From Psychrobacter celer (GTDB taxonomy: Bacteria; Pseudomonadota; Gammaproteobacteria; Pseudomonadales; Moraxellaceae): a stretch of DNA of 64,000 bases. A program made the translations under genes and the position numbers. The stretch lies in NCBI RefSeq assembly GCF_016107555.1, contig NZ_JABASU010000004.1, positions 98,746 through 162,745 on the forward strand, written 5' to 3'. Below, piece after piece: positions 1 to 9,650 of this stretch (within the stretch, counting starts at the first letter, position 1; every line of letters begins with the position of its first letter). The notes under the pieces were generated by a model. That model worked only from the letters and a program-made list of their open reading frames with translations. It did not search any database and had not been told where the DNA came from.

Positions 1-40
1 AGGGTTGCTTTGGTAATCATAGCTATTGGATATCTGCATA

Positions 41-925
41 TCAGCGAGCTCCTACGCGGCGAGACAGTTTCCACTGTGCGATATTGATGGTCAATAAGAT
101 GGTAAATGAAATCAGCAACATAAATAGTGCCACGGCTGATGCGCCCCCAACATCGAACTGCTCCAGCTTACTGATGATAATCAGCGGCAAAATCTCAGTT
201 TCCATTGGGATGTTGCCGGCGATAAAGATCACCGAGCCATACTCACCTGTCGCACGGGCAAACATCATCCCAGCGCCCATCAGTAAGGCTGGCATCATCT
301 CAGGCAAGATCACTTTGCAAAACGTGGTCAAGCGATTGGCACCCAGTACCGCCGCTGCCTCTTCAAACTCAACCGACAGCTCAGCGAGTACCGGCTGCAC
401 CGCCCGCACGATAAATGGAAAGCTGACCACCACCAAAGCCAGCCAAATACCTAAAGGTGTAAAGGCCACTTGAATATCAAACTTGGCAAACCATTGACCT
501 ATTAGGCCGTTGGGCGCGTACAGGGTAGCAAGCGAGATACCCGTCACCGCCGTCGGCAGCGCAAACGGCAGATCCACCAAGGCATTGATTAAGGATTTGC
601 CCCAAAACTCATAACGCACTAGCACCCAAGCGACCAAGGTACCAAACACCATATTGGTCAGCATCGCTGCAAACGCCATCCACAAGCTCAGCTTGATCGC
701 AGCCGTCACCTGTGGTTGGCTGATGGCCTGCCAAAATCCCGTCCAGCCCATTTGCGTCGTGGTATAGGCCATCATGGCAAACGGCAGTACCACCAGTAGC
801 GATAAGCTAAAAACCGTGATACCCATGCTCAGCCCAAACCCTGGCAGCACGTTGCGCTGACGCATACGGGTCAGCCAGCCTTTTTTGGCAGGGGCTTTGT
901 GGGCGGATGAAGCGGTTGCACTCAT
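41..925 (-). CDS. cysT: Sulfate/thiosulfate ABC transporter permease CysT (CysU)
   Basis: Inner-membrane permease subunit that, with CysW and the ATPase CysA, forms the channel for sulfate import. The 294-aa protein has about six hydrophobic segments and the ABC-permease EAA loop (EEAAAVLGANRLTTF...LP) near residues 185-210. That loop docks the ATPase. A hydrophilic, lysine-rich N-terminus precedes the first membrane segment. The start is supported by AGGA about 7 bases upstream. It lies downstream of the sulfate-binding protein gene on the same strand, and the expected cysW and cysA would follow beyond the left edge. Length and motif are normal for the family. Confidence 0.93.
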   Translation of the reverse strand: MSATASSAHKAPAKKGWLTRMRQRNVLPGFGLSMGITVFSLSLLVVLPFAMMAYTTTQMGWTGFWQAISQPQVTAAIKLSLWMAFAAMLTNMVFGTLVAWVLVRYEFWGKSLINALVDLPFALPTAVTGISLATLYAPNGLIGQWFAKFDIQVAFTPLGIWLALVVVSFPFIVRAVQPVLAELSVEFEEAAAVLGANRLTTFCKVILPEMMPALLMGAGMMFARATGEYGSVIFIAGNIPMETEILPLIIISKLEQFDVGGASAVALFMLLISFTILLTINIAQWKLSRRVGAR

Positions 926-1019
926 AGTGATGTCCTATTGCCTAACGAATGGTACGTAACAAAATATTGAGCAATCTACTTAATAATAATTATGCTGGGT
1001 CAGCTGAGCTTACGGTATA

Positions 1020-1054
1020 AAGGACATGGTGTAGATGACCATGTCCTTTTTTTT
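1020..1054. terminator. Hairpin between the binding-protein and permease genes
   Basis: A perfect 10-bp stem (AAGGACATGG / CCATGTCCTT) with a 9-base loop is followed on the plus strand by eight T. In the minus direction, in which both flanking genes are read, the tail is only TTTA. It may therefore attenuate rather than stop transcription between sbp and cysT. Confidence 0.6.
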
Positions 1055-1131
1055 GTTTACCACGGCTTCTCTTGCACTAGAGTATCGCTCTAGGTGCTGC
1101 GCTGCCTATTGTTTACTGCAGTGCTTACTGT

Positions 1132-2226
1132 TTACTGCGGTGCATTGATCGCTAATTGATCAAAGACGCCATTGTCACTAAAGTAAGTGCCCATGATCTC
1201 ATCCCATGAACCAAAAACATCATTTGGACGGAAAGTCTCAACCGGTGGCAGTTTGTCACTGTTTTTATCGAGTACGCTTTGTACGCTCGGACGCAAGTAT
1301 AGATCAGCAGCCAATTGCTGGGCCGGCTCGCTCCACAAATAGTCCAAGTAGGCTTTTGCTGCATCAGTGGTGCCTTTTTTGTCCGTGACGGCTTTTACAA
1401 TGGCCACAGGGCTTTCTGACTTGATCGAGTATTTTGGATAGACGATGTCCACTTGACCAGCACCAAAATCAGTCGCCGCCAAGTTGGCTTCGTTTTCAAA
1501 GGTCACTAATACATCGCCAATACCGCGCTGTACAAAGGTTGTGGTTGCTGCACGGCCACCGTTTTCGTAGACTTTGACGTTTTTGAGCATCTCTTTTACG
1601 TAGTTTTTGGCTGGTGCCTCTTCGTTATTAAACGCATGCAGACCATAACCATAAGCGCCTAAGAAGGCATAACGACCATTGCCCGTGACTTTTGGATTGG
1701 CCATAACGATCTCAAGACCGTCTTGAGTCAAATCTTCCCAGTCATTGATGCCTTTTGGATTGTCTTTACGTACCAAAAACACGATGGTGCTGGTAAAAGG
1801 CACGGCATTATCAGGGAATTTGCTCTCCCAGTCTGACTCAACCAAACCCTCTTTTTCTAGTAGCTCGATATCAGAGCCTTGGTTCATAGTGGCGACGTCG
1901 GCTTGTAGACCATTGGCCACTGACAAGGCTTGCTTACTTGAGCCGCCATGCGACTGTTTGACGGTGATGGTGCTATTTGGGTGCTCGCTTTGGTAGTGCT
2001 CTACAAATAGCGGGTTGTAATCTTTATAGAAATTACGGGCAACGTCATAAGAGACGTTGAGCAGCTCGATGTTTTGACCTTCTGCAGCCGCCGTATCATC
2101 AGCGTTTGTGGTGTCGACTGCATCATTATTGCTGCAGCCAGCCAGACCTAAGCTCAAGGCTATGCCTGCAATGCTGAGAGCGCTGCGAGTTTTACTTTTT
2201 TGTTGATATGGGGCGGCGTATGTCAT
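1132..2226 (-). CDS. sbp: Sulfate ABC transporter substrate-binding lipoprotein (Sbp/CysP type)
   Basis: Binds sulfate outside the inner membrane and delivers it to CysT/CysW. The 364-aa protein begins with a signal peptide ending in a lipobox, LAG-C with the cysteine at residue 31, so it is predicted to be lipid-anchored. The mature part matches the sulfate-binding family: NVSYDVARNFYKDYNPLF at the start of the domain, then SHGGSSKQALSV and the RGIGDVLVTFENEA region. The start has GAGGA directly upstream. It is the first gene of a minus-strand unit with cysT. Lipid anchoring instead of a free periplasmic form is the only notable difference from the enterobacterial protein. Confidence 0.93.
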   Translation of the reverse strand: MTYAAPYQQKSKTRSALSIAGIALSLGLAGCSNNDAVDTTNADDTAAAEGQNIELLNVSYDVARNFYKDYNPLFVEHYQSEHPNSTITVKQSHGGSSKQALSVANGLQADVATMNQGSDIELLEKEGLVESDWESKFPDNAVPFTSTIVFLVRKDNPKGINDWEDLTQDGLEIVMANPKVTGNGRYAFLGAYGYGLHAFNNEEAPAKNYVKEMLKNVKVYENGGRAATTTFVQRGIGDVLVTFENEANLAATDFGAGQVDIVYPKYSIKSESPVAIVKAVTDKKGTTDAAKAYLDYLWSEPAQQLAADLYLRPSVQSVLDKNSDKLPPVETFRPNDVFGSWDEIMGTYFSDNGVFDQLAINAPQ

Positions 2227-2514
2227 ACTTTCCTCAAAGATGCTGTTAGGTAATGCAAGTATGCTAACAGCGCCATCTTATTATGTTTAATGATGAATAT
2301 GCGTATGTTATTACCAAAAGGGAATAACCAAAGGATAAAGCCAGCCTTATCAAGCGTTTATAAAATACAGCTGAGCACAGAAACAATAAAAGCATTAACA
2401 GATACTGTTAAGCAAGTTATGGTATTGCTTGAGCTATAGACGAGCTGGTCGCTAAGGGCTACTATCTTTGATAAATCTTTACCCACTCTTATTACTCACT
2501 TAAAAGGTACTTAA

Positions 2515-3030
2515 ATGATCGCATCTTTGACTCGTTTTTCTCGTGTATTGGCAGCAGGGACGACAGCCGCCATCACCATGTTGAGCTTAAGCGCTTGCAA
2601 CAACGTGACACCCGTCATGCCAAACATGCCCATCACTCAGCCTGAGCAAGCCGCTGCGCCTATGGTGCAAGCAGTAGTTGGCGATTATGCCGATGCAGGT
2701 TATGAAAACCGCAGCCAAGGCTATGACTGGGTGGGCGTGATGGTACGATCGGCGGGCAATGAGCAGATCAATATCAAGGTACGTGCACGTAGCGACATCA
2801 AAAAACCAACGTGTCAGTTTGACGGCACCGCCAGCTTAATGGGGCAAGACAAAGCACACGGTGTGATTTTTCAAACCAAGGTCAATGACAGCACGGCGTT
2901 TTTTCAGTTTAAAGATGATATCCTGACCATTGATAGCCAAGATAAGTACGCGCTGAATTATTTTTGTTCGGGTGGAGCTTCACTCGTTGGCGACTATCAG
3001 AAGCTTTCAAGCGATTTGGAACTAACCTAA
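2515..3030 (+). CDS. Unrecognised lipoprotein
   Basis: A 171-aa protein with a signal peptide and lipobox LSAC (cysteine 28), so it is probably anchored to a membrane. The mature part starts with a Pro/Met-rich linker, followed by a compact domain of beta-type sequence (YDWVGVMVRSAGNEQINIKVRARSD). It contains two further cysteines, one in PTCQFDG and one in NYFCSGG, which could form a disulfide. AAAGG precedes the ATG. It is divergent from sbp and convergent with sat. No family was recognised. The fold pattern recalls small lysozyme-inhibitor-like lipoproteins, but this is a guess. Confidence 0.75.
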   Translation: MIASLTRFSRVLAAGTTAAITMLSLSACNNVTPVMPNMPITQPEQAAAPMVQAVVGDYADAGYENRSQGYDWVGVMVRSAGNEQINIKVRARSDIKKPTCQFDGTASLMGQDKAHGVIFQTKVNDSTAFFQFKDDILTIDSQDKYALNYFCSGGASLVGDYQKLSSDLELT

Positions 3031-3068
3031 ACGTATTACTTTTGAACTGCCAATCTTTAACAACAAAT

Positions 3069-3106
3069 AAAAAAGGTGCCAGATTTATATTCTGCCACCT
3101 TTTTTT
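3069..3106. terminator. Bidirectional terminator between lipoprotein gene and sat
   Basis: The stem AAAAAAGGTG(C)CA / TG(.)CCACCTTTTTT has A and T runs on its two sides, so it can serve the plus-strand lipoprotein gene and the minus-strand sat gene. Confidence 0.8.
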
Positions 3107-3139
3107 ATGAGTGATGTTTATCAAAAAATCAATTTTTCT

Positions 3140-4393
3140 CTATACCGCAGATGCACCAGTTAACTTGACCTCAGCACGTTGGTCTTTTGCGATACCGGCG
3201 TAGTAGTTGCGCAAAATCTCTAGCACTTCTGGACGGCTAAAGTTGTCGGGTACCTCCAGATCTTCTGATAGCGCCTTACGCAGTTTAGTGCCTGAGACTT
3301 TGACGTGCTCAGAGGCATCATGCGGGCAGGTCTTATCAGACGCCATGGCGCTACAAGCATTACACCAAAACGTCCAGCCAATTTTTAGCGGCTGGGTGAT
3401 GAGATCGTCTTTGCCAACCTGTTCAAAAATGGTTTGAGCATCAAACGCGCCATAGTAATCGCCCACACCAGCATGGTCGCGACCAACGATCAGATGACTA
3501 CAGCCATAGTTTTGGCGGAATAACGCATGTAATAAGGCTTCACGTGGCCCAGCATAGCGCATATCGAGCGGATAGCCTGCCTGAATGACGGTATCTTTCT
3601 TAAAGTAATTATCAATCAAGGTTTTGATGGCTTCTTGACGCACTTCTGCTGGAATGTCACCTGGTTTTAGTGCGCCGAGCAATGAATGAATCATAACGCC
3701 ATCGCAGATCTCAATTGCGATTTTGGCCAGATATTCATGTGAGCGGTGCATCGGGTTACGCGTTTGGAAAGCCGCCACAGTCTTCCAGTTTTTCTCTTCA
3801 AAGATTTGACGTGTTTGCGCGGGCGTTTTATAGATACCAGGATAACGCGTTGGGAACTCGCCCTCGCTCAGTACTTCTACGCTACCTGCAATATTGACAT
3901 CATCTTGATCCAATACTTGCTGGACGCCTGGATGCTCTGGATCTGTAGTGGTAAATACTTGCTGACACTCGTGTTCTTTATCAATGGTATAGGTCTCTTC
4001 TACTGTTAAGATGCCCATAACTTCGCCATCTTGTGCGACCAATGCGACTTTGTCGCCTTGACTCAAACTATCCGCCGTCGCTTTTGGCGCAGACAAGGTG
4101 ATCGGAATCGGCCAAAACAAGCCAACGTTGTCACCGCTTTGCAGACGCATGTCATCGACCACCCCTTGCCAGTCGGCCTGATTCATAAAACCATTTAGCG
4201 GCGTAAAACCGCCAATACCGAGCATGATTAAATCGCCACGCTCACGTGAGCTGAGGGTAATCGTCGGCAAAGTGCTGGCAAGTTTTAGTGCTTGATGGCG
4301 CGCCTCACCTTTTAGCAATAGCGGCTTAAGCTCCTTGCTACCATGTGGCGGTACAAGTTTTGATGTCTGGTTAGGCGTAGTAGTAGATGTCAT
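3140..4393 (-). CDS. sat: Sulfate adenylyltransferase (ATP sulfurylase), Sat type
   Basis: Makes adenosine 5'-phosphosulfate from ATP and sulfate, the first step of assimilation. The 417-aa protein is the homo-oligomeric Sat type, not the CysD/CysN pair. Visible motifs are [13 protein letters not shown] (the QxRN and HxxH nucleotide-binding motifs), [13 protein letters not shown], and a C-terminal cysteine cluster around [17 protein letters not shown] that could bind zinc. No kinase domain is fused. The reading frame extends 13 codons further upstream, but MTSTTTPNQ is the better start because AAGG lies about 8 bases before it. It is divergent from cysI, sharing a 257-bp control region that probably carries a CysB site, though none could be assigned. 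Confidence 0.94.
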   Translation of the reverse strand: MTSTTTPNQTSKLVPPHGSKELKPLLLKGEARHQALKLASTLPTITLSSRERGDLIMLGIGGFTPLNGFMNQADWQGVVDDMRLQSGDNVGLFWPIPITLSAPKATADSLSQGDKVALVAQDGEVMGILTVEETYTIDKEHECQQVFTTTDPEHPGVQQVLDQDDVNIAGSVEVLSEGEFPTRYPGIYKTPAQTRQIFEEKNWKTVAAFQTRNPMHRSHEYLAKIAIEICDGVMIHSLLGALKPGDIPAEVRQEAIKTLIDNYFKKDTVIQAGYPLDMRYAGPREALLHALFRQNYGCSHLIVGRDHAGVGDYYGAFDAQTIFEQVGKDDLITQPLKIGWTFWCNACSAMASDKTCPHDASEHVKVSGTKLRKALSEDLEVPDNFSRPEVLEILRNYYAGIAKDQRAEVKLTGASAV

Positions 4394-4650
4394 GTTTTTA
4401 ACCTTATAGCCGCGAATAAATCGAATAGGCATAGGCTACCGAACTTTGATTATGAAAATTTATGCTGACTTTGGATATGGATATGTCTTAAAGGAATTTA
4501 TGTTTATAGAGGCAAGCTTATATGATGTGACACTCAATGATTCAATGATTGACCTTGAGACACTTTTTAGTTTAGTAAACAAAAAAACAGTACACACGCA
4601 AATCATTTTCGTCGCCGCATTTATGTTTAAAACAAAATTGAGATTACGTC

Positions 4651-6336
4651 ATGTATCAATATAATTACGCTGACCAAACCTTGGTAGAAGAACGAGTCGC
4701 CCAGTTTCGCGACCAAACTGAGCGATTTTTGGCAGGTGAGCTGCCAGAAGAGCAGTATTTGCCACTGCGGTTGCAAAACGGCTTGTATATCCAGCGTTAT
4801 GCACCGATGCTCCGTATTGCCATTCCTTACGGCTTGCTTGCCAGCTATCAGCTACGCAAATTGGCTGAGATTACCCGTAAGTATGATAAAGGTTATGGGC
4901 ACATGACCACCCGTACCAATATTCAGCTGAACTGGCCAAAACTAGAAGAAGTGCCAGACATTTTGGCAGAATTGGCAACGGTACAGATGCATGCCATTCA
5001 AACCTCAGGCAACTGTATCCGTAATACCACAACCGATCCTTACGCTGGTATCCATAAGGAAGAAATCGCTGACCCACGCCCTTATTGTGAGATTATCCGT
5101 CAGTGGTCAACCTTTCATCCTGAGTTTGCCTTTTTACCGCGTAAATTTAAAATTGCCGTCATTGGTACGGCAAAAGACCGCGCGGCAACGCAGGTGCATG
5201 ATATCGGACTGCATTTAAAGAAAAATGAAGCAGGCGAGCTTGGCTTTGAAGTGATAGTTGGTGGCGGTCTTGGGCGTACGCCCGTGATTGGCAAAACCAT
5301 CAATACATTTTTACCGCGCCAGCATCTGCTTAGCTATTTAGATGCGATTTTGCGTGTCTATAATCTGCATGGTCGCCGCGACAATAAATTCAAAGCGCGT
5401 ATCAAGATATTGGTCGATAGCATGGGCGGCCCGGCGTTTGCCAAATTGGTCGATGCCGAATGGGAAGCCAATATCAAAGATGGGCCGTTGACCTTGACCG
5501 ATGCCAACTTTGACAAGGCCAGCAGCTATTTCACTGAGCCTGATTATCTCAGCTTTGATGCGCTACAGGTACAGTCGGACTTGCAGCAGCAACTAGAGGC
5601 TGATAAAGACTTTGCCAATTGGTATCAGCAAAATACCGTGGCGCATAAAATCGCAGGCTACCGCGCAGTGGTCATTTCGTTAAAAGCGGGCTTGGTCGAC
5701 GGACGCTACGTACCGTCAGGTGATATTACTGAGTCGCAAATGGACGCCCTCGCCGACCTCGCTGACGAACATAGCTTTGGCGAGCTGCGCGGTACTTATC
5801 AGCAAAATCTGGTCTTTGCCGATGTACAAACCAATCGCTTGTACGAGCTATGGCAGCAGCTGGCGGCGCTACATTTGGCCCGTCCAAATATCAACACCCT
5901 AACCGATATGATCGTCTGCCCAGGTTGGGATTATTGCTCGCTGGCCAATGCGACTACGCATAATATTGCTGAGCAAATCGAAAAGCAGTTTGATGATTTG
6001 GATTACTTGTATGATCTTGGTGATATTCGCCTGAACATGTCAGGCTGCATGAATGCCTGCGCCCATCACCATACCGGCGATATCGGTATCCTTGGGGTCG
6101 ATAAAAAAGGTGAATACTGGTATCAAATCAGCCTTGGCGGTAACTCTAGCAACGACGCCAAACTCGGTAAGATATTGGGCAAGGCTGTACCAACCGATGC
6201 CGTAGCAACGACGATACAAAAGATAATCGACGTCTACCTTGAGCAGCGCGTCAGTAATGACAATGATGTCGAAGGCTTTGGTGACTTAGTTGACCGTATT
6301 GGTATTGCCCCTTTTAAGGAGAAGGTCTATGGCTAA
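4651..6336 (+). CDS. cysI: Sulfite reductase hemoprotein subunit CysI
   Basis: Reduces sulfite to sulfide by six electrons, using siroheme coupled to a 4Fe-4S cluster. The 561-aa protein has the two ferredoxin-like halves of the nitrite/sulfite reductase family. The cluster and siroheme cysteines are C423-x5-C429 and C466-x3-C470 (GCMNACAHHHTGDIG). It starts the plus-strand unit cysI-DUF934-cysH. No cysJ flavoprotein is nearby, so the electron donor is unclear and may be ferredoxin or an unlinked reductase. This is inferred only from absence in the window. The last 8 bases overlap the next gene, which suggests translational coupling. Confidence 0.94.
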   Translation: MYQYNYADQTLVEERVAQFRDQTERFLAGELPEEQYLPLRLQNGLYIQRYAPMLRIAIPYGLLASYQLRKLAEITRKYDKGYGHMTTRTNIQLNWPKLEEVPDILAELATVQMHAIQTSGNCIRNTTTDPYAGIHKEEIADPRPYCEIIRQWSTFHPEFAFLPRKFKIAVIGTAKDRAATQVHDIGLHLKKNEAGELGFEVIVGGGLGRTPVIGKTINTFLPRQHLLSYLDAILRVYNLHGRRDNKFKARIKILVDSMGGPAFAKLVDAEWEANIKDGPLTLTDANFDKASSYFTEPDYLSFDALQVQSDLQQQLEADKDFANWYQQNTVAHKIAGYRAVVISLKAGLVDGRYVPSGDITESQMDALADLADEHSFGELRGTYQQNLVFADVQTNRLYELWQQLAALHLARPNINTLTDMIVCPGWDYCSLANATTHNIAEQIEKQFDDLDYLYDLGDIRLNMSGCMNACAHHHTGDIGILGVDKKGEYWYQISLGGNSSNDAKLGKILGKAVPTDAVATTIQKIIDVYLEQRVSNDNDVEGFGDLVDRIGIAPFKEKVYG

Positions 6337-6925
6337 TCATCATGTGTTCAATAGCGATGGCACCGATATCAGTGAGACTGACACTTGGCTTGCGCTTAGC
6401 ACCAATGAGCTGCCTGATGGTATTACCCTGACCGATATATCACTGCTAGAGCTGCTGCAAAAACAAGAAAAACTCGAAGTCGTTTTACCGCTTGCTGATT
6501 TATTAGATGCTAAAGGCAATATTGCAGGCGGACTACTATTACAAGTACGTGAATTGTTAGCCAAGCATATCAGCCGTACCGGTGTCTGGGTGACATCCGA
6601 TAGCGACACCGAAGTGCTGACGCGTATTCCAGAGTTTTTATTACAGCAAGATTTGATTGTGATTCACGTTCCCGCTTTCACGGACGGACGTGGTTTTAGT
6701 TACGCCCAAACCTTACGCCAAATGGGCTATCAAGGCGAGATTCGTATGGCTGGCAAGTTTGGCCGCGATCAAATCGCCTATCTGCTACGCGCAGGCGCCG
6801 ACAGTTTTGTGATAAGTGCGCATGATTTGCACTCTATTTCTGATATCAGCCAAGCATTTAATGCGCTTGCCAGTAGTTATGACGGTCGAGATGCTTCAGC
6901 ATTACCGATGTTCTCAAAAACCTAA
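6329..6925 (+). CDS. DUF934 protein linked to sulfite reduction
   Basis: A 198-aa DUF934 protein. Members of this family commonly follow cysI in proteobacteria that lack CysJ and are thought to help assimilatory sulfite reduction; the biochemical role is not settled. The conserved core is visible: VLPLADLLDAKG, the FTDGRGFSYAQTLRQMGYQGEIRMAGKFGRDQIAYLLRAGADSFV segment and a helical tail. The frame opens earlier, but ATG at 6329 has AAGGAGAAGG directly upstream and overlaps the cysI stop by 8 bases, which fixes the start. Soluble, probably cytoplasmic. Confidence 0.88.
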   Translation: MANHHVFNSDGTDISETDTWLALSTNELPDGITLTDISLLELLQKQEKLEVVLPLADLLDAKGNIAGGLLLQVRELLAKHISRTGVWVTSDSDTEVLTRIPEFLLQQDLIVIHVPAFTDGRGFSYAQTLRQMGYQGEIRMAGKFGRDQIAYLLRAGADSFVISAHDLHSISDISQAFNALASSYDGRDASALPMFSKT

Positions 6926-6976
6926 ACTCGATATTAAAGAACCATTTTTATAGTAACAATTATTAAGGAATGTATT

Positions 6977-7615
6977 ATGAGCCAATTACACCCAAACCTA
7001 GATATAGACCAAGCCAATCAAGACTTAAAAGGTAAATCACCTGAGCAAATCGTTGAGTGGGCATTGACGCAAGCCAAAAACCCAATCATCACCACCAACT
7101 TCCGTCCTTATGAGTCAGCGATCTTGCATTTGGTTGCCAAGCAGCGCCCTGACATCACGGTATTGTGGGTAGATTCAGGCTATAACACCGATGCGACCTA
7201 TCAGTTTGCCAACAAATTGATTCGTGATCTTGATCTCAACGTTGTGACTTATATCCCAAAACAAACCGCTGCACACCGTGATTCAACCATGAATGGCATC
7301 CCAGGCATTGACAACCCGCAACATGGCGAGTTCACTGAACAAGTGAAACTTGAGCCATTCCGCCGTGCGCTAGACGAGCTAAAGCCTGACGTATGGTTCA
7401 ACGCGATTCGTAAAGATCAAACGGAATTTCGCCAAGGTCTTGATGTGCTTAGCTTATCAAAAGACGGCGTGTTAAAAGTTGCACCATTATTTGAAAAAAC
7501 AGACGCGGATTTAGACGTCTATCTTGAAGAGCATGATTTGCCTAACGAGTTTGATTACTTTGATCCAACCAAAGTTGAAGAAAGCCGTGAGTGTGGTCTG
7601 CATACGCAGTTGTAA
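6977..7615 (+). CDS. cysH: Phosphoadenylyl-sulfate reductase family protein CysH (short form)
   Basis: Thioredoxin-dependent reductase that converts activated sulfate to sulfite. The 212-aa protein is shorter than the usual ~240 aa. It keeps the C-terminal ECGLH catalytic motif (C206), the only cysteine in the chain, and lacks the two CC pairs that bind 4Fe-4S in APS reductases. The classical GYxSIGxxPxT segment before the catalytic tail is also missing, replaced by LPNEFDYFDPTKVEESR. This matches a compact subfamily known in other proteobacteria. The missing cluster argues for PAPS as substrate, which would need an APS kinase not seen here. AAGGAA precedes the ATG. Confidence 0.88.
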   Translation: MSQLHPNLDIDQANQDLKGKSPEQIVEWALTQAKNPIITTNFRPYESAILHLVAKQRPDITVLWVDSGYNTDATYQFANKLIRDLDLNVVTYIPKQTAAHRDSTMNGIPGIDNPQHGEFTEQVKLEPFRRALDELKPDVWFNAIRKDQTEFRQGLDVLSLSKDGVLKVAPLFEKTDADLDVYLEEHDLPNEFDYFDPTKVEESRECGLHTQL

Positions 7616-7655
7616 TCAAGCGTTACCGTCATTCATCGTTTAAAAAGCTCTGTTT

Positions 7656-7690
7656 AAAAGGCTCTTTTACTCTTATAAGAGAGCCTTTTT
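7656..7690 (+). terminator. Terminator after cysH
   Basis: The stem AAAAGGCTCT / AGAGCCTTTT is followed by a T run, 40 bases past the cysH stop. It closes the cysI-DUF934-cysH unit and separates it from cysG. Confidence 0.8.
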
Positions 7691-7861
7691 GTCGCAAGCG
7701 CTCTTATCACTATTCCCTTCTCTATTCTACATTCCATCAAAAACTATAATAAATATGACGAAAACGACTATGCTAATGCCAATTCACTGCATGAGACGTA
7801 GCGCCTGATACCTCATAATGGAAGCATATTTTACGACATTGAATACATAATTGGTGCTCCT

Positions 7862-9586
7862 ATGAATACCTTTCCCTTATTCTTTAAACTCGATAACCGC
7901 AAAGTATTGATCGTGGGTGGCGGCGATGTGGCACTGCGAAAGGCAGATTTGCTTAGCCGTGCTGGGGCTGCCATTACCATTCTAGCGCCAGATATCAGCA
8001 CTGAGATACAAGCCTTGCTCTCAGACGATAAGCACGAGCTGATTTATAAAAATTATAATAAATCCTATATGACAGGTGCACGAGTCATCATTGCGGCGAC
8101 TGATGATGAGACGCTTAATCATCAAATTCACGCTGATGCCACCGCGCTCAACATCCCCGTCAATGTGGTTGATACCCCGCATTTATGTGACTTTATCTTC
8201 CCCGCTATCGTCGATCGTAATCCCATCGTCATCGGCATCTCATCGAATGGTAAAGCGCCCGTGCTGGCGCGTTTGCTTCGGGCACGACTTGAGACGCTGA
8301 TCCCGCAAGGTTATGGTAAATTGGCAAAACTGGCAGGCGAGTTTCGTAGCGAGGTAAAACGTAAAATCCCAACCCTGGCAGGCCGTCGGCAGTTTTGGGA
8401 GCGTGCCTTTGAAGGTCAAGTCAGTCAGCTAATGTTTGCCGGTAATGAGCGTGAGGCCAGTGCCCAGCTAAAAGCAGATCTAGACAGCACAGTAGCTGCT
8501 CTTGAAGATAGCGCTAATCATAGTGCTGACCCTGATGCTCATAACCCTACTAATAGCCCTGCTACGACGACTAGCCAGCATTCACAGAGCCACAGTACAG
8601 AATCACTATCGGCCAATGCGCCTGTAGCAACAGATAAGTTAACAACTACTCAACATAACAATATTAATCAGGCTCAAGCAGCTGTCGGTGAAGTCTATAT
8701 CGTCGGTGCAGGACCTGGTGATCCAGAGCTTTTGACATTTAAGGCGCTACGTCTGATGCAGCAAGCAGACATCGTCTACTATGATGCCCTAGTTTCTCCG
8801 CAAGTATTAGACTTATGCCGCCGTGATGCCGATAAAGTGTTTGTCGGTAAAAAACGCAGTAACCATGCGGTCGCGCAATTAGGCATCAACGAGCTGCTCA
8901 TCAATAGCGCCAAACAAGGCCGCCGTGTGGTACGTCTAAAAGGTGGCGATCCCTTTATCTTTGGACGTGGCGGCGAAGAGATTGAAAGCTTGCGGGCGCA
9001 TGAGGTTCCTTATCAAGTGGTACCAGGTATCACCGCTGCCAATGCCGCTGCCAGCTATGCTGGTATCCCCCTTACCCACCGTGATCATTCGCAGTCGGTG
9101 CGTTTTGTCACTGGGTTTTTAAAGGCGGGTGCGCCCAATGAGAAGTTTGAAAACTTACTTGATACCAATGAAACCGTGGTGTTTTATATGGGTCTGCATT
9201 CGCTGGCACGTTTGACGACAGGTTTGATAAACGCTGGCCGCTCGCCTGAGACGCCGATTGCCATCGTCTCCAATGCTAGCATGCCCAATCAGCAAGTATT
9301 AACTGGCACACTTGAGAGTATCGTGGCGCTGCAAGAACAAAACCAGCTGCCCACGCCCGCCTTACTTATCATGGGAGATGTGGTGGCGCTGCATGATGAT
9401 TTGGCGTGGTACAACAAACACAATAAAGATACCGGCGATACAGAGACTAACTGGTTACGTGCAGGAACAGCTATCACGGACCAAGATGCAAAAAAGCCGA
9501 TAGACCAGCAAGCCCATGCGCTCTCTATGATCGCTAATTTGGCAGCGCAGCAAGAAGAAGGTTTGGAGCAATTGGTGATTGGATAA
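7862..9586 (+). CDS. cysG: Siroheme synthase CysG
   Basis: Makes siroheme, the cofactor of CysI, from uroporphyrinogen III. The N-terminal part (about 1-215) is the precorrin-2 dehydrogenase/ferrochelatase with the NAD-binding motif VLIVGGGDVALRKADLL. The C-terminal part (about 275-525) is the SAM-dependent methyltransferase with VYIVGAGPGDPELLTFKAL, RLKGGDPFIFGRGGEE and VPGITAANAAASYAGIPLTHRD. At 574 aa it is over 100 aa longer than enterobacterial CysG. The extra length is a Ser/Thr/His/Asn-rich low-complexity linker (about 215-275) and a tail after residue 525. The start codon has only a weak ribosome site. The gene has its own upstream gap and a downstream terminator. Confidence 0.93.
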   Translation: MNTFPLFFKLDNRKVLIVGGGDVALRKADLLSRAGAAITILAPDISTEIQALLSDDKHELIYKNYNKSYMTGARVIIAATDDETLNHQIHADATALNIPVNVVDTPHLCDFIFPAIVDRNPIVIGISSNGKAPVLARLLRARLETLIPQGYGKLAKLAGEFRSEVKRKIPTLAGRRQFWERAFEGQVSQLMFAGNEREASAQLKADLDSTVAALEDSANHSADPDAHNPTNSPATTTSQHSQSHSTESLSANAPVATDKLTTTQHNNINQAQAAVGEVYIVGAGPGDPELLTFKALRLMQQADIVYYDALVSPQVLDLCRRDADKVFVGKKRSNHAVAQLGINELLINSAKQGRRVVRLKGGDPFIFGRGGEEIESLRAHEVPYQVVPGITAANAAASYAGIPLTHRDHSQSVRFVTGFLKAGAPNEKFENLLDTNETVVFYMGLHSLARLTTGLINAGRSPETPIAIVSNASMPNQQVLTGTLESIVALQEQNQLPTPALLIMGDVVALHDDLAWYNKHNKDTGDTETNWLRAGTAITDQDAKKPIDQQAHALSMIANLAAQQEEGLEQLVIG

Positions 9587-9617
9587 TGTTTGCTTGATTT
9601 CGAAAGGACTATAATAT

Positions 9618-9650
9618 AGCCCTGTCAATATGTTATTGGCAGGGCTTTTT
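9618..9650 (+). terminator. Terminator after cysG
   Basis: The stem AGCCCTGTCAA / TTGGCAGGGCT (one mismatch) is followed by TTTTT, just past the cysG stop. Confidence 0.8.

Noticed and set aside
4446..4664. 72-aa frame upstream of cysI
   Set aside because: Lies in the sat/cysI control region, overlaps the cysI start, has no good ribosome site and no recognisable family.
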